Below, piece by piece: positions 8,787 to 17,431 of a stretch of 64,000 nt of DNA. The stretch comes from Tunturibacter psychrotolerans. Its GTDB lineage: Bacteria > Acidobacteriota > Terriglobia > Terriglobales > Acidobacteriaceae. A model generated the notes under the pieces. It was not told where the DNA came from, did not search any database, and saw nothing but the letters and a program-made list of their open reading frames with translations. Every line of letters begins with the position of its first letter. Position 1 is the stretch's first letter. Both the position numbers and the translations under genes were made by a program. Where the stretch lies: the NCBI RefSeq assembly GCF_040359615.1, contig NZ_CP132942.1, positions 1,054,001-1,118,000 on the forward strand, read 5' to 3'.

Positions 8787-9791
8787 ATGCCGACTGACAT
8801 CGTTGTAGACGCAATGGGTTCCGACAAGGCCCCCGAACCTGAGGTTCGCGGGGCCGTCCTTGCTGCGCGCCAATATGACGTTCGCGTGCATCTGGTTGGG
8901 CCGGAGGACAGGCTTCGTCCGATTCTGCGGCAGGCGTTGCGTGGGCAGCGACTGCCGGTCTTCATTGTGCCGGCCAGCGAGTGGATCACGATGGATGACA
9001 AGGCTGCGCAGGCAGTCCGGTCCAAGCGCGATTCCACCATGCGGGTGGGGCTGAAGATGGTCCGCGAAGGGCGTGCCGCAGGGTTCTTTACTGGCGGCAA
9101 TACAGGCGCGGCGATGGCTACGGCCAAGATGGTCCTGGGGATGCTTTCGGGAGTTGACCGTCCTGCTCTGGCTACGATTCTGCCGACGATCAAAGGCGTG
9201 CCGTCGTTGCTGCTCGATGTAGGTGCGAATGTGGACTGCGACCCGGATAACCTTGTTCAGTTTGCGGTGATGGGTTACATGTACGCGAAGAACGTGCTGA
9301 AGATTCATAACCCTAAGGTCGGCCTGCTTTCGATCGGCGAAGAGGATTTGAAAGGAAACTCTCTTACCCGCGATACGCTGCCGCTGCTGCGGGCTTTGAC
9401 GAGCATCAACTTCACCGGCAACGTGGAAGGACGCGATCTGTTCAACGGCCATACCGATGTCGCGGTCTGCGATGGCTTTGTCGGAAACGTCGCGCTGAAG
9501 TCGATTGAAGGAACGGCACAGTTGTTGAGTGCATCGCTGCGGGAGTCTTTGAAGTCGACTGTGACCTCGCAGGTTGGCGCCCTGCTCTCGCGGAAGGCGT
9601 TCGCGGAGTTCAAAAAGCGGCTGGACTATTCCGAATATGGCGGGGCTGTTCTTCTCGGCGTACGCGGCGTTTGCATCATCGGGCATGGGTCGTCGAACGA
9701 GAAGGCGATTATGAACGGCATTCGTGTGGCTGCGGAGTTTGCGCAGGCCGAGGTGAACTCCGGGATTGAGTCTTCGCTCCGGTCATCTTAG
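8787..9791 (+). CDS. plsX: Phosphate acyltransferase PlsX
   Basis: 334 residues, typical for PlsX. Recognisable blocks are I-V-V-D-A-M-G-S-D-x-A-P near the start, F-T-G-G-N-T-G-A, G-x-N-V-D-C-x-P, G-N-V-E-G-R-D, D-G-F-V-G-N-V-x-L-K and, near the end, I-G-H-G-S-S-N. PlsX makes acyl-phosphate from acyl-ACP for phospholipid synthesis. Unlike many bacteria, no fabH or acpP follows; the gene is trailed by a C-rich tract and the intergenic element described below. Confidence 0.96.
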   Translation: MPTDIVVDAMGSDKAPEPEVRGAVLAARQYDVRVHLVGPEDRLRPILRQALRGQRLPVFIVPASEWITMDDKAAQAVRSKRDSTMRVGLKMVREGRAAGFFTGGNTGAAMATAKMVLGMLSGVDRPALATILPTIKGVPSLLLDVGANVDCDPDNLVQFAVMGYMYAKNVLKIHNPKVGLLSIGEEDLKGNSLTRDTLPLLRALTSINFTGNVEGRDLFNGHTDVAVCDGFVGNVALKSIEGTAQLLSASLRESLKSTVTSQVGALLSRKAFAEFKKRLDYSEYGGAVLLGVRGVCIIGHGSSNEKAIMNGIRVAAEFAQAEVNSGIESSLRSS

Positions 9792-10101
9792 ACTTCCTTT
9801 CCGGTCTCTCAGCACCCCCCACCCCCTCCCCCATACCCCTGCTTAAACGATTCATTATGAGCGACTTGAGAAAATTGCTCCTTGCAAATTCGTCATAACA
9901 AAGTATTTATAGTCAAATTCGTCATAACAAAGTGGTTACGGCTAAATCTCTCATTGCAAAGAAGAATGGCCTCCGAGGTTGAGTACTCCCCTCGAGGCCA
10001 TTTGTTTGCTCTGGATTAAGTATAGCGGTTTGGTGATAACTCATACGCCACGCGATTGTTCAGGATTGGCGCGGGTTTTCGTGTGCAGGGGGCTTGACAG
10101 G
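9792..10101. repeat. Composite intergenic element, copy A
   Basis: The region after plsX holds, in order: a C-rich tract (9813-9838), an exact 20-base repeat at 9885-9904 and 9914-9933 (period 29) with a decayed third unit at 9943-9962, a hairpin (9965-9973 pairing with 9994-10002), a -10-like box TATACT on the minus strand (10019-10024), and a 66-base block (10036-10101) that recurs at 38939-39004 with about 55 matching positions. The same order and orientation is seen in the second copy. No protein is encoded with confidence. Confidence 0.7.
9965..10002. terminator. Hairpin within intergenic element A
   Basis: AATGGCCTC pairs with GAGGCCATT, extended by a GAGG/CCTC inner helix after a one-base bulge. 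It is followed by T-rich sequence on both strands, so it could end plsX transcription from the left and a short minus-strand transcript starting near 10012. Confidence 0.5.
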
Positions 10102-10230
10102 AATTATGGAAAGACGAGACGGCGATAATCTGGCCTTTTCTGACTGGTATTTCAGACAGAGGCCGATTCCAGGACCGCCCCGCGCAGCGCCACTTGTCTG
10201 AGAGGACGACTTTTTGTCCAAATTGTGAAA

Positions 10231-11760
10231 TCAATTCTTGCCCGGCAATATGTCGATGCGGACGGGTAGTGAGCGTGCTGTGGCATAGCGCTCTCCAAAG
10301 GTATATTTTGCACCTGGGAATTGAGATTCAGTCTGGTCGGTCCTTTCTTCAAGCGTTGGGGGCGACCACACCGCAAGAAGGTAATAAACGCCAGGCTCGG
10401 TAATTGGCTTCGCATCACTCGAAATGAAATATCCCATCTTGGAATATCTGAGACTTGCAAAGTTACTGTGCTGTTTTCCAAGCTCGACCGAGAATGGTCC
10501 CCAACCATGACCCATACAACCCATATCGTAATCGATGAGCGTCCCCAGGACACGATGCAATGCATCCTGTATTTCCACCCGAGGCTGAGGACCCCCACAC
10601 TCTCCAACCCCCAGTTTTTTACTCGCGGAGAAGTTTTCCCAACGAAGGTGCAGCGGGATCGTTTCGCCAAGAGTGAACGTTGTTTTGTCGACGGAAAGGC
10701 CTGCACCGATGCCTTCGACCTGTGGTCCCCAATTTTGTGGCAGGGTATCCGGATCGAGGATATCGAAGTGGACGTCTGCAGTGACGAACACTGGCTCATG
10801 CGTGCTTGAGTTCTCAGCACGCCACACGATGTGGCGTACGCTGTTCAGATTGGCTTGTGGGACGACATGAATAGGTGCTTCCAAAGACGCCGGCAGCGTA
10901 ACGGTCGTGGTTGTGCGCTTTCCAGCCGTTTCGCAGAGTCGCATGTAGCCCTTAAACTGTGCAGGCAACTCATCGGAGTAACCCGAAATAAACAAATTGG
11001 GCTCGTCTGTCGCATTGAGGACGAGAGTTCCGTAACCGTCGGGGAGAATGGCTTCGAAGCGGGTAGCGCCGGAGCCATTCTCATATACTGCGTATAGTTC
11101 GGGGCAACGTCCGGTAGGACCGACGACATTCTGCGAAGATCTCAGTTCAAGATTCAGCTGTATGAACTCGTCCGCGTAGATCGGCACTGGCGGAGGAGTG
11201 ACTTTCAGAGTAGTCTCCGCGCTGGTTGTCGGTCGAGTCGCGGCTATTACGTCGGATTTATAGCCGGAGATTTGCATGATGGAGCAGACATGAGGCTTCC
11301 AGTGCATGTTCTGAAAGAGAAGATTTGCCCGACCGTCCCATTCGACTCCGATGGTTGCCCAGTCGACCTTCTGGCACTTATCGCCAACTGAAGACCACCG
11401 ATAGGCCACCTGGGTATAGCCGTCGCCGGGAATAACGAAGTCATTATTGCGCCGGATGGCCTCAGCGTCAGGGCGGCCATCCCGTGCACAAAGCCAGCAG
11501 GTTTCGATGGTGGCGCCATGCCCATCGACAGCGAAGCTGGGAGCGAGTTCGCCTCGGAGCCTGCAAGGCTGTGAAGTCACATTGTGCAGATGAATGACGA
11601 TTGTTTGTTCGCCTGCGGGAGCGTCGGCGAAGGAGAATGTGGCGTCGATATCAGCAGGCTTGCACAATGGCCCCGTGTTGGTCGGTGTCGATGTTTGTCC
11701 ATGAAGGGCCGAGACGGCGAAAACCAGAAACACCACCATGTTGACTGCGTAAAGTTTCAT
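10231..11760 (-). CDS. Secreted protein of unknown function with DUF4232-like N-terminal part
   Basis: 509 residues from ATG 11760 (the open frame reaches 12000, but the signal peptide M-K-L-Y-A-V-N-M-V-V-F-L... begins here and GAGGGT precedes it). Cleavage is likely after A-L-H-G. Residues about 30-170 have a C-K-P-A-D-I start, a central H-L-H-N-V-T...P-C-x-L-x-G and several Cys, similar to DUF4232 beta-sandwich domains. The remainder contains repeated beta-rich stretches of the kind L-x-L-x-W-x-N-x-S (for example I-P-L-H-L-R-W-E-N). Function is unknown; location is periplasmic or extracellular. Confidence 0.7.
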   Translation of the reverse strand: MKLYAVNMVVFLVFAVSALHGQTSTPTNTGPLCKPADIDATFSFADAPAGEQTIVIHLHNVTSQPCRLRGELAPSFAVDGHGATIETCWLCARDGRPDAEAIRRNNDFVIPGDGYTQVAYRWSSVGDKCQKVDWATIGVEWDGRANLLFQNMHWKPHVCSIMQISGYKSDVIAATRPTTSAETTLKVTPPPVPIYADEFIQLNLELRSSQNVVGPTGRCPELYAVYENGSGATRFEAILPDGYGTLVLNATDEPNLFISGYSDELPAQFKGYMRLCETAGKRTTTTVTLPASLEAPIHVVPQANLNSVRHIVWRAENSSTHEPVFVTADVHFDILDPDTLPQNWGPQVEGIGAGLSVDKTTFTLGETIPLHLRWENFSASKKLGVGECGGPQPRVEIQDALHRVLGTLIDYDMGCMGHGWGPFSVELGKQHSNFASLRYSKMGYFISSDAKPITEPGVYYLLAVWSPPTLEERTDQTESQFPGAKYTFGERYATARSLPVRIDILPGKN

Positions 11761-12107
11761 CCCGACCCTCAGTGACAGAAGACGAGCCTGTTGTGGTTCT
11801 CGTTTCGTGTAAGGCCTAGCTACTTCCGCAGCAAGACTGATTGCGCGATCGCTCTCGTTGGCCATCGCCCGCGTTGGTGGACAGCAGTCGCTATTAGACT
11901 TCCGGAGAACGGCGTTTGTGTACCCATAAGTCGGCTTCTGTTTACCGATGTCTGATTCTACTTGTCCGAAGTAGCGGCCAGGAGGAACGACAGGGGGCAC
12001 GACAGAAGCAGATCCCCCTCGTGGATGACGACCAAAAGACAGGCAACGGCAAGAGAAGACAGGAGAACCATTCGGGGATGATGACCCTACAAGATCTTTT
12101 GTTCCAC

Positions 12108-12518
12108 TCAGCGGAAGAGGCTGATGATGAGGATTGTGAGGACGGCTACGCTGACTGCGGTGTACAGGCGGTCGCGCTCTATGCCGAAGCCGATGACTCC
12201 GAAGGCCACGCGGGCAATGGGAGTGGCGATCAGCAGGAGGATGCCTAGCTGGATGATCGCAGTTGGGTCTCCGGCAGCGAGTAGAGGGAGAAGGTGAGAG
12301 GGGTGGCGAAGGTTGGCGGACTCTGCGGAGAAGGTGCGGTAGTTTGCGGTTTGGTTTGCGTGTGTGATGAGGAAGAGAACTCCGCCTATCAGAACGGTGA
12401 TGGAGGCGAGGAGGACGCCGGTCTGGAGGAGGCGACCCATGAGCATTTCAAGGCGATGGTCGTCGAATGTCGGCGTGGGTGATGCGTTGGGGATTGCGGG
12501 TTTTTGTTGTTCTGTCAT
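12108..12518 (-). CDS. DUF1634 membrane protein
   Basis: 136 residues with three hydrophobic segments (about 34-56, 87-108 and 115-134). The family pattern is a short polar N-terminus, a helix with G-V-L-L-A-S-I-x-V-L-I-G-G, and a late L-L-L-I-A-T-P-I-A-R-V-A-F. DUF1634 genes very often follow a TauE/SafE-family transporter. Here the ATG overlaps the transporter's TGA (ATGA), so the two are translationally coupled and probably act together. Confidence 0.85.
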   Translation of the reverse strand: MTEQQKPAIPNASPTPTFDDHRLEMLMGRLLQTGVLLASITVLIGGVLFLITHANQTANYRTFSAESANLRHPSHLLPLLAAGDPTAIIQLGILLLIATPIARVAFGVIGFGIERDRLYTAVSVAVLTILIISLFR

Positions 12519-13357
12519 GATCTGCCCAGCCAGCCGTTGACGATCATCTCGACGCCGAGGGCGAGGATGACGAAGGTGAAGATGGTTCGCAGGAGGGAGA
12601 CGCGCGCTTTGACGAGAAGGTGCGCTCCGAGGAGAGAACCTGCGAGGACGCCGATCATGACCGGAAAGGCCAGGCCGGGGTTGATGTAGCCGCGTTGGAG
12701 ATAGATGCCGGCGCTGGCGGCCGCAGTGACGCCGATCATGAAGTTGCTGGTGGTGGTCGAGACCTTGAAGGGGATGCGCATGATGCGGTCCATGGCGAGG
12801 ACCTTGACGGCGCCCGAGCCGATGCCGAGAAGGCCGGAGAGAGTTCCGGCACCGAACATGGTGGCGAAGCCGGCGGGGATGCGGTCGACGGTGTAGTCGC
12901 GCTGGCCGCCATTGCCGTCGGGGTAGGAGCCGGACATGCGGAGACGGTCGGACCAGGGATTTTTGGGGTGCGGGGCGGTCTCGGGGTGGTGGGTTTGTTG
13001 CCAGGAGAGCCACGCCGAGTAGAGCAGAACGAGGCCGAAGACGATCGCCAGGGCGTGAGTGGGCATGCGGGTGGCGAGGAAGGCTCCGAAGATGGCTCCG
13101 AGGGTGGTGGCGACCTCGAGGAACATGCCGATGCGGACGTTGGAGAAGCCTTCGCGGACGTAGGCGGCGGCTGATCCGGAGGAGGTGGCGATGACGGAGA
13201 TGAGGGAGGCGCCGATGGCGTAGCGGATGTCGACGTGGAAGGCGAGGGTGAGGAGGGGAACTAGGACGACGCCGCCGCCGAGGCCGGTCATGGCTCCTAG
13301 AAGGCCGGCTGCGAGCGACCCTGCGAAGACCAGCGAGGTGAAGAGGGCGAGCGGCAT
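12515..13357 (-). CDS. TSUP family (TauE/SafE) anion permease
   Basis: 280 residues with about eight hydrophobic segments and the two TSUP half-repeats: G-A-M-T-G-L-G-G-G in the first half and S-G-L-L-G-I-G-S-G near residue 165. The family moves sulfite, sulfonates or other small organosulfur anions across the inner membrane; the substrate here is not evident. A basic loop between the halves carries an unusual N-G-G-Q-R-D-Y segment. It is coupled by ATGA overlap to the DUF1634 gene. Confidence 0.87.
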   Translation of the reverse strand: MPLALFTSLVFAGSLAAGLLGAMTGLGGGVVLVPLLTLAFHVDIRYAIGASLISVIATSSGSAAAYVREGFSNVRIGMFLEVATTLGAIFGAFLATRMPTHALAIVFGLVLLYSAWLSWQQTHHPETAPHPKNPWSDRLRMSGSYPDGNGGQRDYTVDRIPAGFATMFGAGTLSGLLGIGSGAVKVLAMDRIMRIPFKVSTTTSNFMIGVTAAASAGIYLQRGYINPGLAFPVMIGVLAGSLLGAHLLVKARVSLLRTIFTFVILALGVEMIVNGWLGRS

Positions 13358-13396
13358 TCGAGTGTGACGATTATGGCATGAGGTCTTTAGGGGATA

Positions 13397-14023
13397 TCAG
13401 GATAGATGTTCGGGGGAGCGATGAAAGAGGCGGATTCCGGCGACTCCGGCGGCTCCAGCTTCGAGGCAGGAGGGGGCGTTTTCGAGGGTGACGCCGCCCA
13501 GCGCGTAGACGGGGATAGGGGCGGCTGCAAGACAGGCTGCGCGAAGTTCGTCGAGGCCCTGGCCAGGGATCGTCTGCTGGTTGGGGAGAGGCTTTTCGAA
13601 GACGGGGGCGAAGAGGATGGCGTCGACTTGGTGGAGATGCGCGCGCTGAATGTCGGCGAGGGTGTGGCAGGAGGTTGTGATGATGGGTACGGGTTGGTTG
13701 GCGGAGGTGTGGAGATCGCGGACCTGGGTCGGGGTGAGTTCGTCGGGCGATGAGGAGACGTGGACGCCGTGGGCGTTGGTGGCGAGGGCGATGTCGGGGC
13801 GGGAGTTGATGAGCAGGCGCGTTGGGCTGGAGGTCAAGTGGATGGTTTGGAGGAGTTTACGCGCTATGACGGTCAGGGATGCGGCGGGGAGATCTTTTTC
13901 GCGAAGCTGGATGAAGTCGATGTGGTCGGCGATCCAGTGGGAGGCTTCGGCGAGGAGAGCGATTTGCTTGTCGTGTTCGCTGCCGGGGTAGAGAGCGCGG
14001 CTGGTGATGGCGTAGCGAATCAT
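13397..14023 (-). CDS. ThiE/TenI-family protein
   Basis: 208 residues from ATG 14023 (a TTG at 14047 would add eight). The TIM-barrel markers of thiamine-phosphate synthase are present: Q-L-R-E-K-D, L-I-N-S-R-P-D-I-A, G-V-H-V-S-S and a phosphate-loop G-G-V. The canonical G-P-x-F-x-T-x-T-K loop is replaced by A-P-V-F-E-K-P and the usual H-L-G-Q by H-V-S-S, which is closer to TenI (thiazole tautomerase). Either activity is possible. No TPP riboswitch was found upstream, and no other thi gene is nearby. Confidence 0.75.
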   Translation of the reverse strand: MIRYAITSRALYPGSEHDKQIALLAEASHWIADHIDFIQLREKDLPAASLTVIARKLLQTIHLTSSPTRLLINSRPDIALATNAHGVHVSSSPDELTPTQVRDLHTSANQPVPIITTSCHTLADIQRAHLHQVDAILFAPVFEKPLPNQQTIPGQGLDELRAACLAAAPIPVYALGGVTLENAPSCLEAGAAGVAGIRLFHRSPEHLS

Positions 14024-14210
14024 GGTCAAATCAGTGTATGGTGCCAAGGCCCCCTAAGTGCAGTCTGTGATGTTGGTGTGGTAGTTTCAAGGCAGTAAGG
14101 CGAACGCGCCACGGTTTAGCAACTGGCCCCTCACGATCGCCACGCAGGGGCCGATAACGGGACAAGAACCAGCCTAGCGTTGGAGTGTATGTCCATGAGT
14201 ATGTGCCACT

Positions 14211-15608
14211 ATGAGTAGTGTTTACGATCTGATTGTCATCGGGTCCGGACCGGCCGGGCAACGAGCTGCAATTTACGCATCCAAGCTGGGAAAAAAAGTC
14301 GCGCTGGTGGAGATGCGCGAGGTGGTCGGGGGCGCCTGCATTAGCACCGGCACCATTCCTTCGAAGACCATGCGCGAGGCGGTTCTTCACCTCTCCGGGT
14401 ACAACTACAAATCCATCTACGGGATGAACTATCGGGTGAAGGAACGGATCACGATGGCGGACTTGGCGTTTCGGGTGCAGCACGTGATCAAGACCGAGAT
14501 CGACGTGACCGAGGCGCAGCTTTCGCGCAATAACATCGAGATGTTGGTGGGTGTGGCGAGCTTTGAAGACGAGACGCACGTGAAGGTGACGAACTCGCGC
14601 GGCTCGACGGTGTATGAAGCGAAGAACATTCTGATTGGAACCGGGACCAAGCCGGCGTCGTCGCCGAAGGTGCCGATCAACGGGCGCAGCATCATCAACT
14701 CGGACCTGGTGCTGGAGTTGGTTAACCTGCCGAAGACGATGATTATCGTCGGTGGCGGCGTCATCGGGGTGGAGTACACCTGTATGTTCTCAGCCCTCGG
14801 AGTGCGGGTGACGCTCATTGAGCGGAGACCGCGGCTTCTGGAGTTTGCCGACCAGGAGATTATCGAGGCGCTGAGCTACCATCTGCGGGACTCGCGGGTG
14901 ACGATGAGGCTGAACGAAGAGGTGGAGTCGGTCGAAGAGATGCCGGACGGGACGGTCGTGGCGAATCTCGAGAGCAAGAAAAAGGTTCAGGGTGATGCGC
15001 TGCTGTATGCGGTTGGCCGACAGGGCAATGTGGATGAGCTGAACCTGGCTGCCGTGGGCATCGAATCTGATTCGCGTGGGCGTATTCCGGTTGATAAGGA
15101 TTTCAGAACGAAGGTGCCGCACATCTTCGCCGTGGGTGACGTGATTGGATTCCCGTCGCTGGCTTCGGTGTCGATGGAGCAGGGTCGGGTGGCGTCGGCT
15201 CGGGCGTTTGGCGACGAGCAGGTGCTGTCGAACCCGGGGCTGTATCCGTACGGGATTTATACGATTCCGGAGATCAGCTTTATCGGCAAGACCGAAGAGC
15301 AGCTGACCGAAGAAGACGTGCCGTACGAGGTGGGCGTGGCCTATTATCGCGAGATTGCGCGTGGCCAGATTCGCGGCGATACGACGGGCCGGCTGAAGAT
15401 TATCTTTCACCGGATGAACCACTTGATTCTCGGAGTGCACATCATTGGCGAGGGTGCGAGCGAGTTACTGCACATCGGTCAGGCGGTGATGGCGTTGGGC
15501 GGAAAGCTGGATTATTTCGTGGATACCGTCTTCAACTATCCAACTCTCGCAGAATGTTATAAAGTTGCGGCTTTCAACGGGTTGAACCGCGTCAGCAAAT
15601 TTGAGTAG
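14211..15608 (+). CDS. sthA: Soluble pyridine nucleotide transhydrogenase-like flavoprotein
   Basis: 465 residues, almost exactly SthA length. An FAD motif G-S-G-P-A-G-Q is at 11-17, a second Rossmann motif G-G-G-V-I-G near 182, A-V-G-D near 311 and a C-terminal dimerisation domain. In disulfide reductases of this fold a C-x4-C pair is redox active; here C43 is present but position 48 is Thr (C-I-S-T-G-T). Loss of this disulfide is typical of SthA, which moves hydride between NADH and NADP(H) without a dithiol. It overlaps or abuts the next ROK-like gene, so they are likely cotranscribed. Confidence 0.88.
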   Translation: MSSVYDLIVIGSGPAGQRAAIYASKLGKKVALVEMREVVGGACISTGTIPSKTMREAVLHLSGYNYKSIYGMNYRVKERITMADLAFRVQHVIKTEIDVTEAQLSRNNIEMLVGVASFEDETHVKVTNSRGSTVYEAKNILIGTGTKPASSPKVPINGRSIINSDLVLELVNLPKTMIIVGGGVIGVEYTCMFSALGVRVTLIERRPRLLEFADQEIIEALSYHLRDSRVTMRLNEEVESVEEMPDGTVVANLESKKKVQGDALLYAVGRQGNVDELNLAAVGIESDSRGRIPVDKDFRTKVPHIFAVGDVIGFPSLASVSMEQGRVASARAFGDEQVLSNPGLYPYGIYTIPEISFIGKTEEQLTEEDVPYEVGVAYYREIARGQIRGDTTGRLKIIFHRMNHLILGVHIIGEGASELLHIGQAVMALGGKLDYFVDTVFNYPTLAECYKVAAFNGLNRVSKFE

Positions 15609-15642
15609 AAATGCGGCACCCCAGGACGAGGCGGACAGGGTA

Positions 15643-16542
15643 ATGGCAAAGACAATTGGGGTAATACTTTCGGAACGAATTTCTGCCGGGCTGGTGGTGG
15701 ATCACAAGCTTGTAGGGCCGGTGCGACGCTTTCCTGAAGATCACGACGACGAAGATGCACTGGTGGAGCAGCATACCGAAGCGCTGGTGCAGACAATTGC
15801 AAATCAGGTGCTCCTCGCAGCCGATGGGGCGAAGGATTTCACGGCGGTTGGAGTGGCTTTGCCCGGGCTGGTAAAGGACGGCGTGGTCGCAGAGGCGCCG
15901 AATCTGCCGCAGTTGAAGGGTGCAAAGATTCAGGAGCTGCTTGTCGGACAGTTGCGCAGTCACGGGCTCGACGTGAGCGTTACGGCGGTGAACGATGCCG
16001 ATGGCATGGCGGCGGGTCTGGCTTCGCTGCATGGCAAGCTGGACAGCATGATCCGGGTGTGGACTCTCGGCGTTGGAATCGGCTATGGGCGTTATCCGTT
16101 TGCTCCCGGCGCGTGGGAGGGCGGACATTCTGTGGTGACCCTCGACGAAAAGGAACGCTTCTGCGGATGCGGTGGCCGTGGGCACATGGAAGGGATCATG
16201 GGGCATCGCGCGATGCGGCTGCGGTTCCTCGACATGGAACCGGAAGAGGTCTTCGAAGCGGCCAAGCAGGGCGATGCGCGCTGCCTGGACTTCAAGCGGC
16301 TTTGGCATAAAGCTTTGGCTGCGGCGTCGTCTACGACGATTCACATGGCAGGGCCCGGGAAGATCTTCATCTCCGGATTCAACACACGGTTTCTGGATAT
16401 GTCGATGCTGAAGGACTACTTGGCCCAGATGGTGAAGATGAGCCCGTTGCAGGGCTACTCGCTGGAGATTGTCGAAGATACTCCGGAAGTACGGGTTATC
16501 GGGGCCGCCGTCTCGGCCGAGCAGGCTGCTGCCGCCCGGTAG
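15643..16542 (+). CDS. Degenerate ROK-family (sugar kinase fold) protein
   Basis: 299 residues from ATG 15643; a TTG at 15601 overlapping the sthA stop is an alternative. ROK features are G-V-A-L-P-G near 70, catalytic-type V-N-D-A-D, G-V-G-I-G-Y-G, G-G-H-S and the zinc motif near 173. The motif reads C-G-C-G-G-R-G-H-M-E, so the third zinc Cys is His. The phosphate-binding D-x-G-G-T motif expected within the first 12 residues is missing (G-V-I-L-S-E-R-I), which argues against normal ATP-dependent sugar kinase activity. A sugar-sensing or structural role is possible. Confidence 0.78.
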   Translation: MAKTIGVILSERISAGLVVDHKLVGPVRRFPEDHDDEDALVEQHTEALVQTIANQVLLAADGAKDFTAVGVALPGLVKDGVVAEAPNLPQLKGAKIQELLVGQLRSHGLDVSVTAVNDADGMAAGLASLHGKLDSMIRVWTLGVGIGYGRYPFAPGAWEGGHSVVTLDEKERFCGCGGRGHMEGIMGHRAMRLRFLDMEPEEVFEAAKQGDARCLDFKRLWHKALAAASSTTIHMAGPGKIFISGFNTRFLDMSMLKDYLAQMVKMSPLQGYSLEIVEDTPEVRVIGAAVSAEQAAAAR

Positions 16543-16557
16543 ACGGCAGTCTCCCAG

Positions 16558-17391
16558 CTATTTCTGGCAGGTGGTGCAGTAGTGGGTGCTGCGGCCGCCG
16601 ACTACGACGCGTTTGATCGGTGTGCCGCAGATGCGGCAAGGCTGGCCTGTGCGCGAGTAGACGTGGTGGTGCAATTGGAAGAAGCCTGCGACTCCGTCTG
16701 CGTCTACGTAGTCGGAGACCGACGAGCCGCCCAGCTTGATCGCTTCAGCGAGCACCTTGATCAACGCTGCGTGGAGGCGAGTCAGTTCGGCCCGGGTGAG
16801 GCGTCCTGCGTGGCGTGTGGGGCGAATGCCAGCGTGGAAGAGACTTTCGTCGGCATAGATGTTCCCTACGCCGTGGAGCAGAGACTGATTCAATAGCGCG
16901 GCTTTGATGGGGGTTTTGCGGCCATGGAAGAGCGCGATGAAATCTTCAAGCGCTATGGTGAGAGGTTCGGCGCCGGGGCCGGCATATTTCTGCTCTGGCG
17001 TAACTGCTTCCATCACAGACAGGCGGCCGAAGCGGCGAGCATCGACGAAGCGAAGTTCCTTTCCACTGCTTAGAGTCAGGATGGCGTGAGTGTGCGATGG
17101 GATCGGAGTGTCGGGCGTTGAAACCAGCAGACGGCCGGTCATGCCAAGGTGGACGAGGAATTGTGCGGCCTTCTTCCCTTGTTCTTTCGATCGCGTCAGA
17201 TCGACAACGATCGTTTTTCCGACGCGGTGGACGCGGTCTATGCGGCTGCCGGTGAGAGTTTCGACGATGTCGTCGGGGGAGGACTTGAAGGTCTGAGGTT
17301 TGTTGCTGGTCCAGACGGAGCGGATGGTTTGACCGTGAATGCGGGCGTGGACGCCATTGGCAACGGTTTCGACTTCGGGAAGTTCAGGCAT
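16558..17391 (-). CDS. mutM: Formamidopyrimidine-DNA glycosylase
   Basis: 277 residues. It begins M-P-E-L-P-E-V-E, with the catalytic Pro2 and Glu3, and has the G-R-L-L-V, L-x-x-G-V-G-N-I-Y-A-D-E block and a C-terminal zinc finger of C-R-I-C then C-T-T-C. It removes 8-oxoguanine and formamidopyrimidines. It converges with the ROK-like gene and lies downstream of the spermidine-synthase fusion with a 40-base gap. Confidence 0.96.
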   Translation of the reverse strand: MPELPEVETVANGVHARIHGQTIRSVWTSNKPQTFKSSPDDIVETLTGSRIDRVHRVGKTIVVDLTRSKEQGKKAAQFLVHLGMTGRLLVSTPDTPIPSHTHAILTLSSGKELRFVDARRFGRLSVMEAVTPEQKYAGPGAEPLTIALEDFIALFHGRKTPIKAALLNQSLLHGVGNIYADESLFHAGIRPTRHAGRLTRAELTRLHAALIKVLAEAIKLGGSSVSDYVDADGVAGFFQLHHHVYSRTGQPCRICGTPIKRVVVGGRSTHYCTTCQK

Positions 17392-17431
17392 GGCTGTTTA
17401 AGTATAGGAGCGTGCGCGGCTTCGTCGGTGT

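Noticed and set aside
8253..9686. Long antisense open frame opposite plsX
   Set aside because: It mirrors the codon bias of plsX, its product is low in recognisable features and no ribosome site is present; a GC-rich shadow.
9885..9962. CRISPR-like repeats with 29-base period
   Set aside because: Only two exact 20-base units, nine-base gaps instead of spacers, no cas genes; part of the composite element instead.
10321..10809. Plus-strand frame overlapping the secreted protein gene
   Set aside because: Shadow of the minus-strand gene that has a signal peptide and ribosome site.
14024..14210. TPP riboswitch upstream of the ThiE/TenI gene
   Set aside because: Conserved CTGAGA and ACCTGA cores are not present.
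14790..15440. Antisense frame opposite sthA
   Set aside because: Shadow of the strongly conserved sthA frame; composition rich in His/Arg/Gln as usual for shadows.
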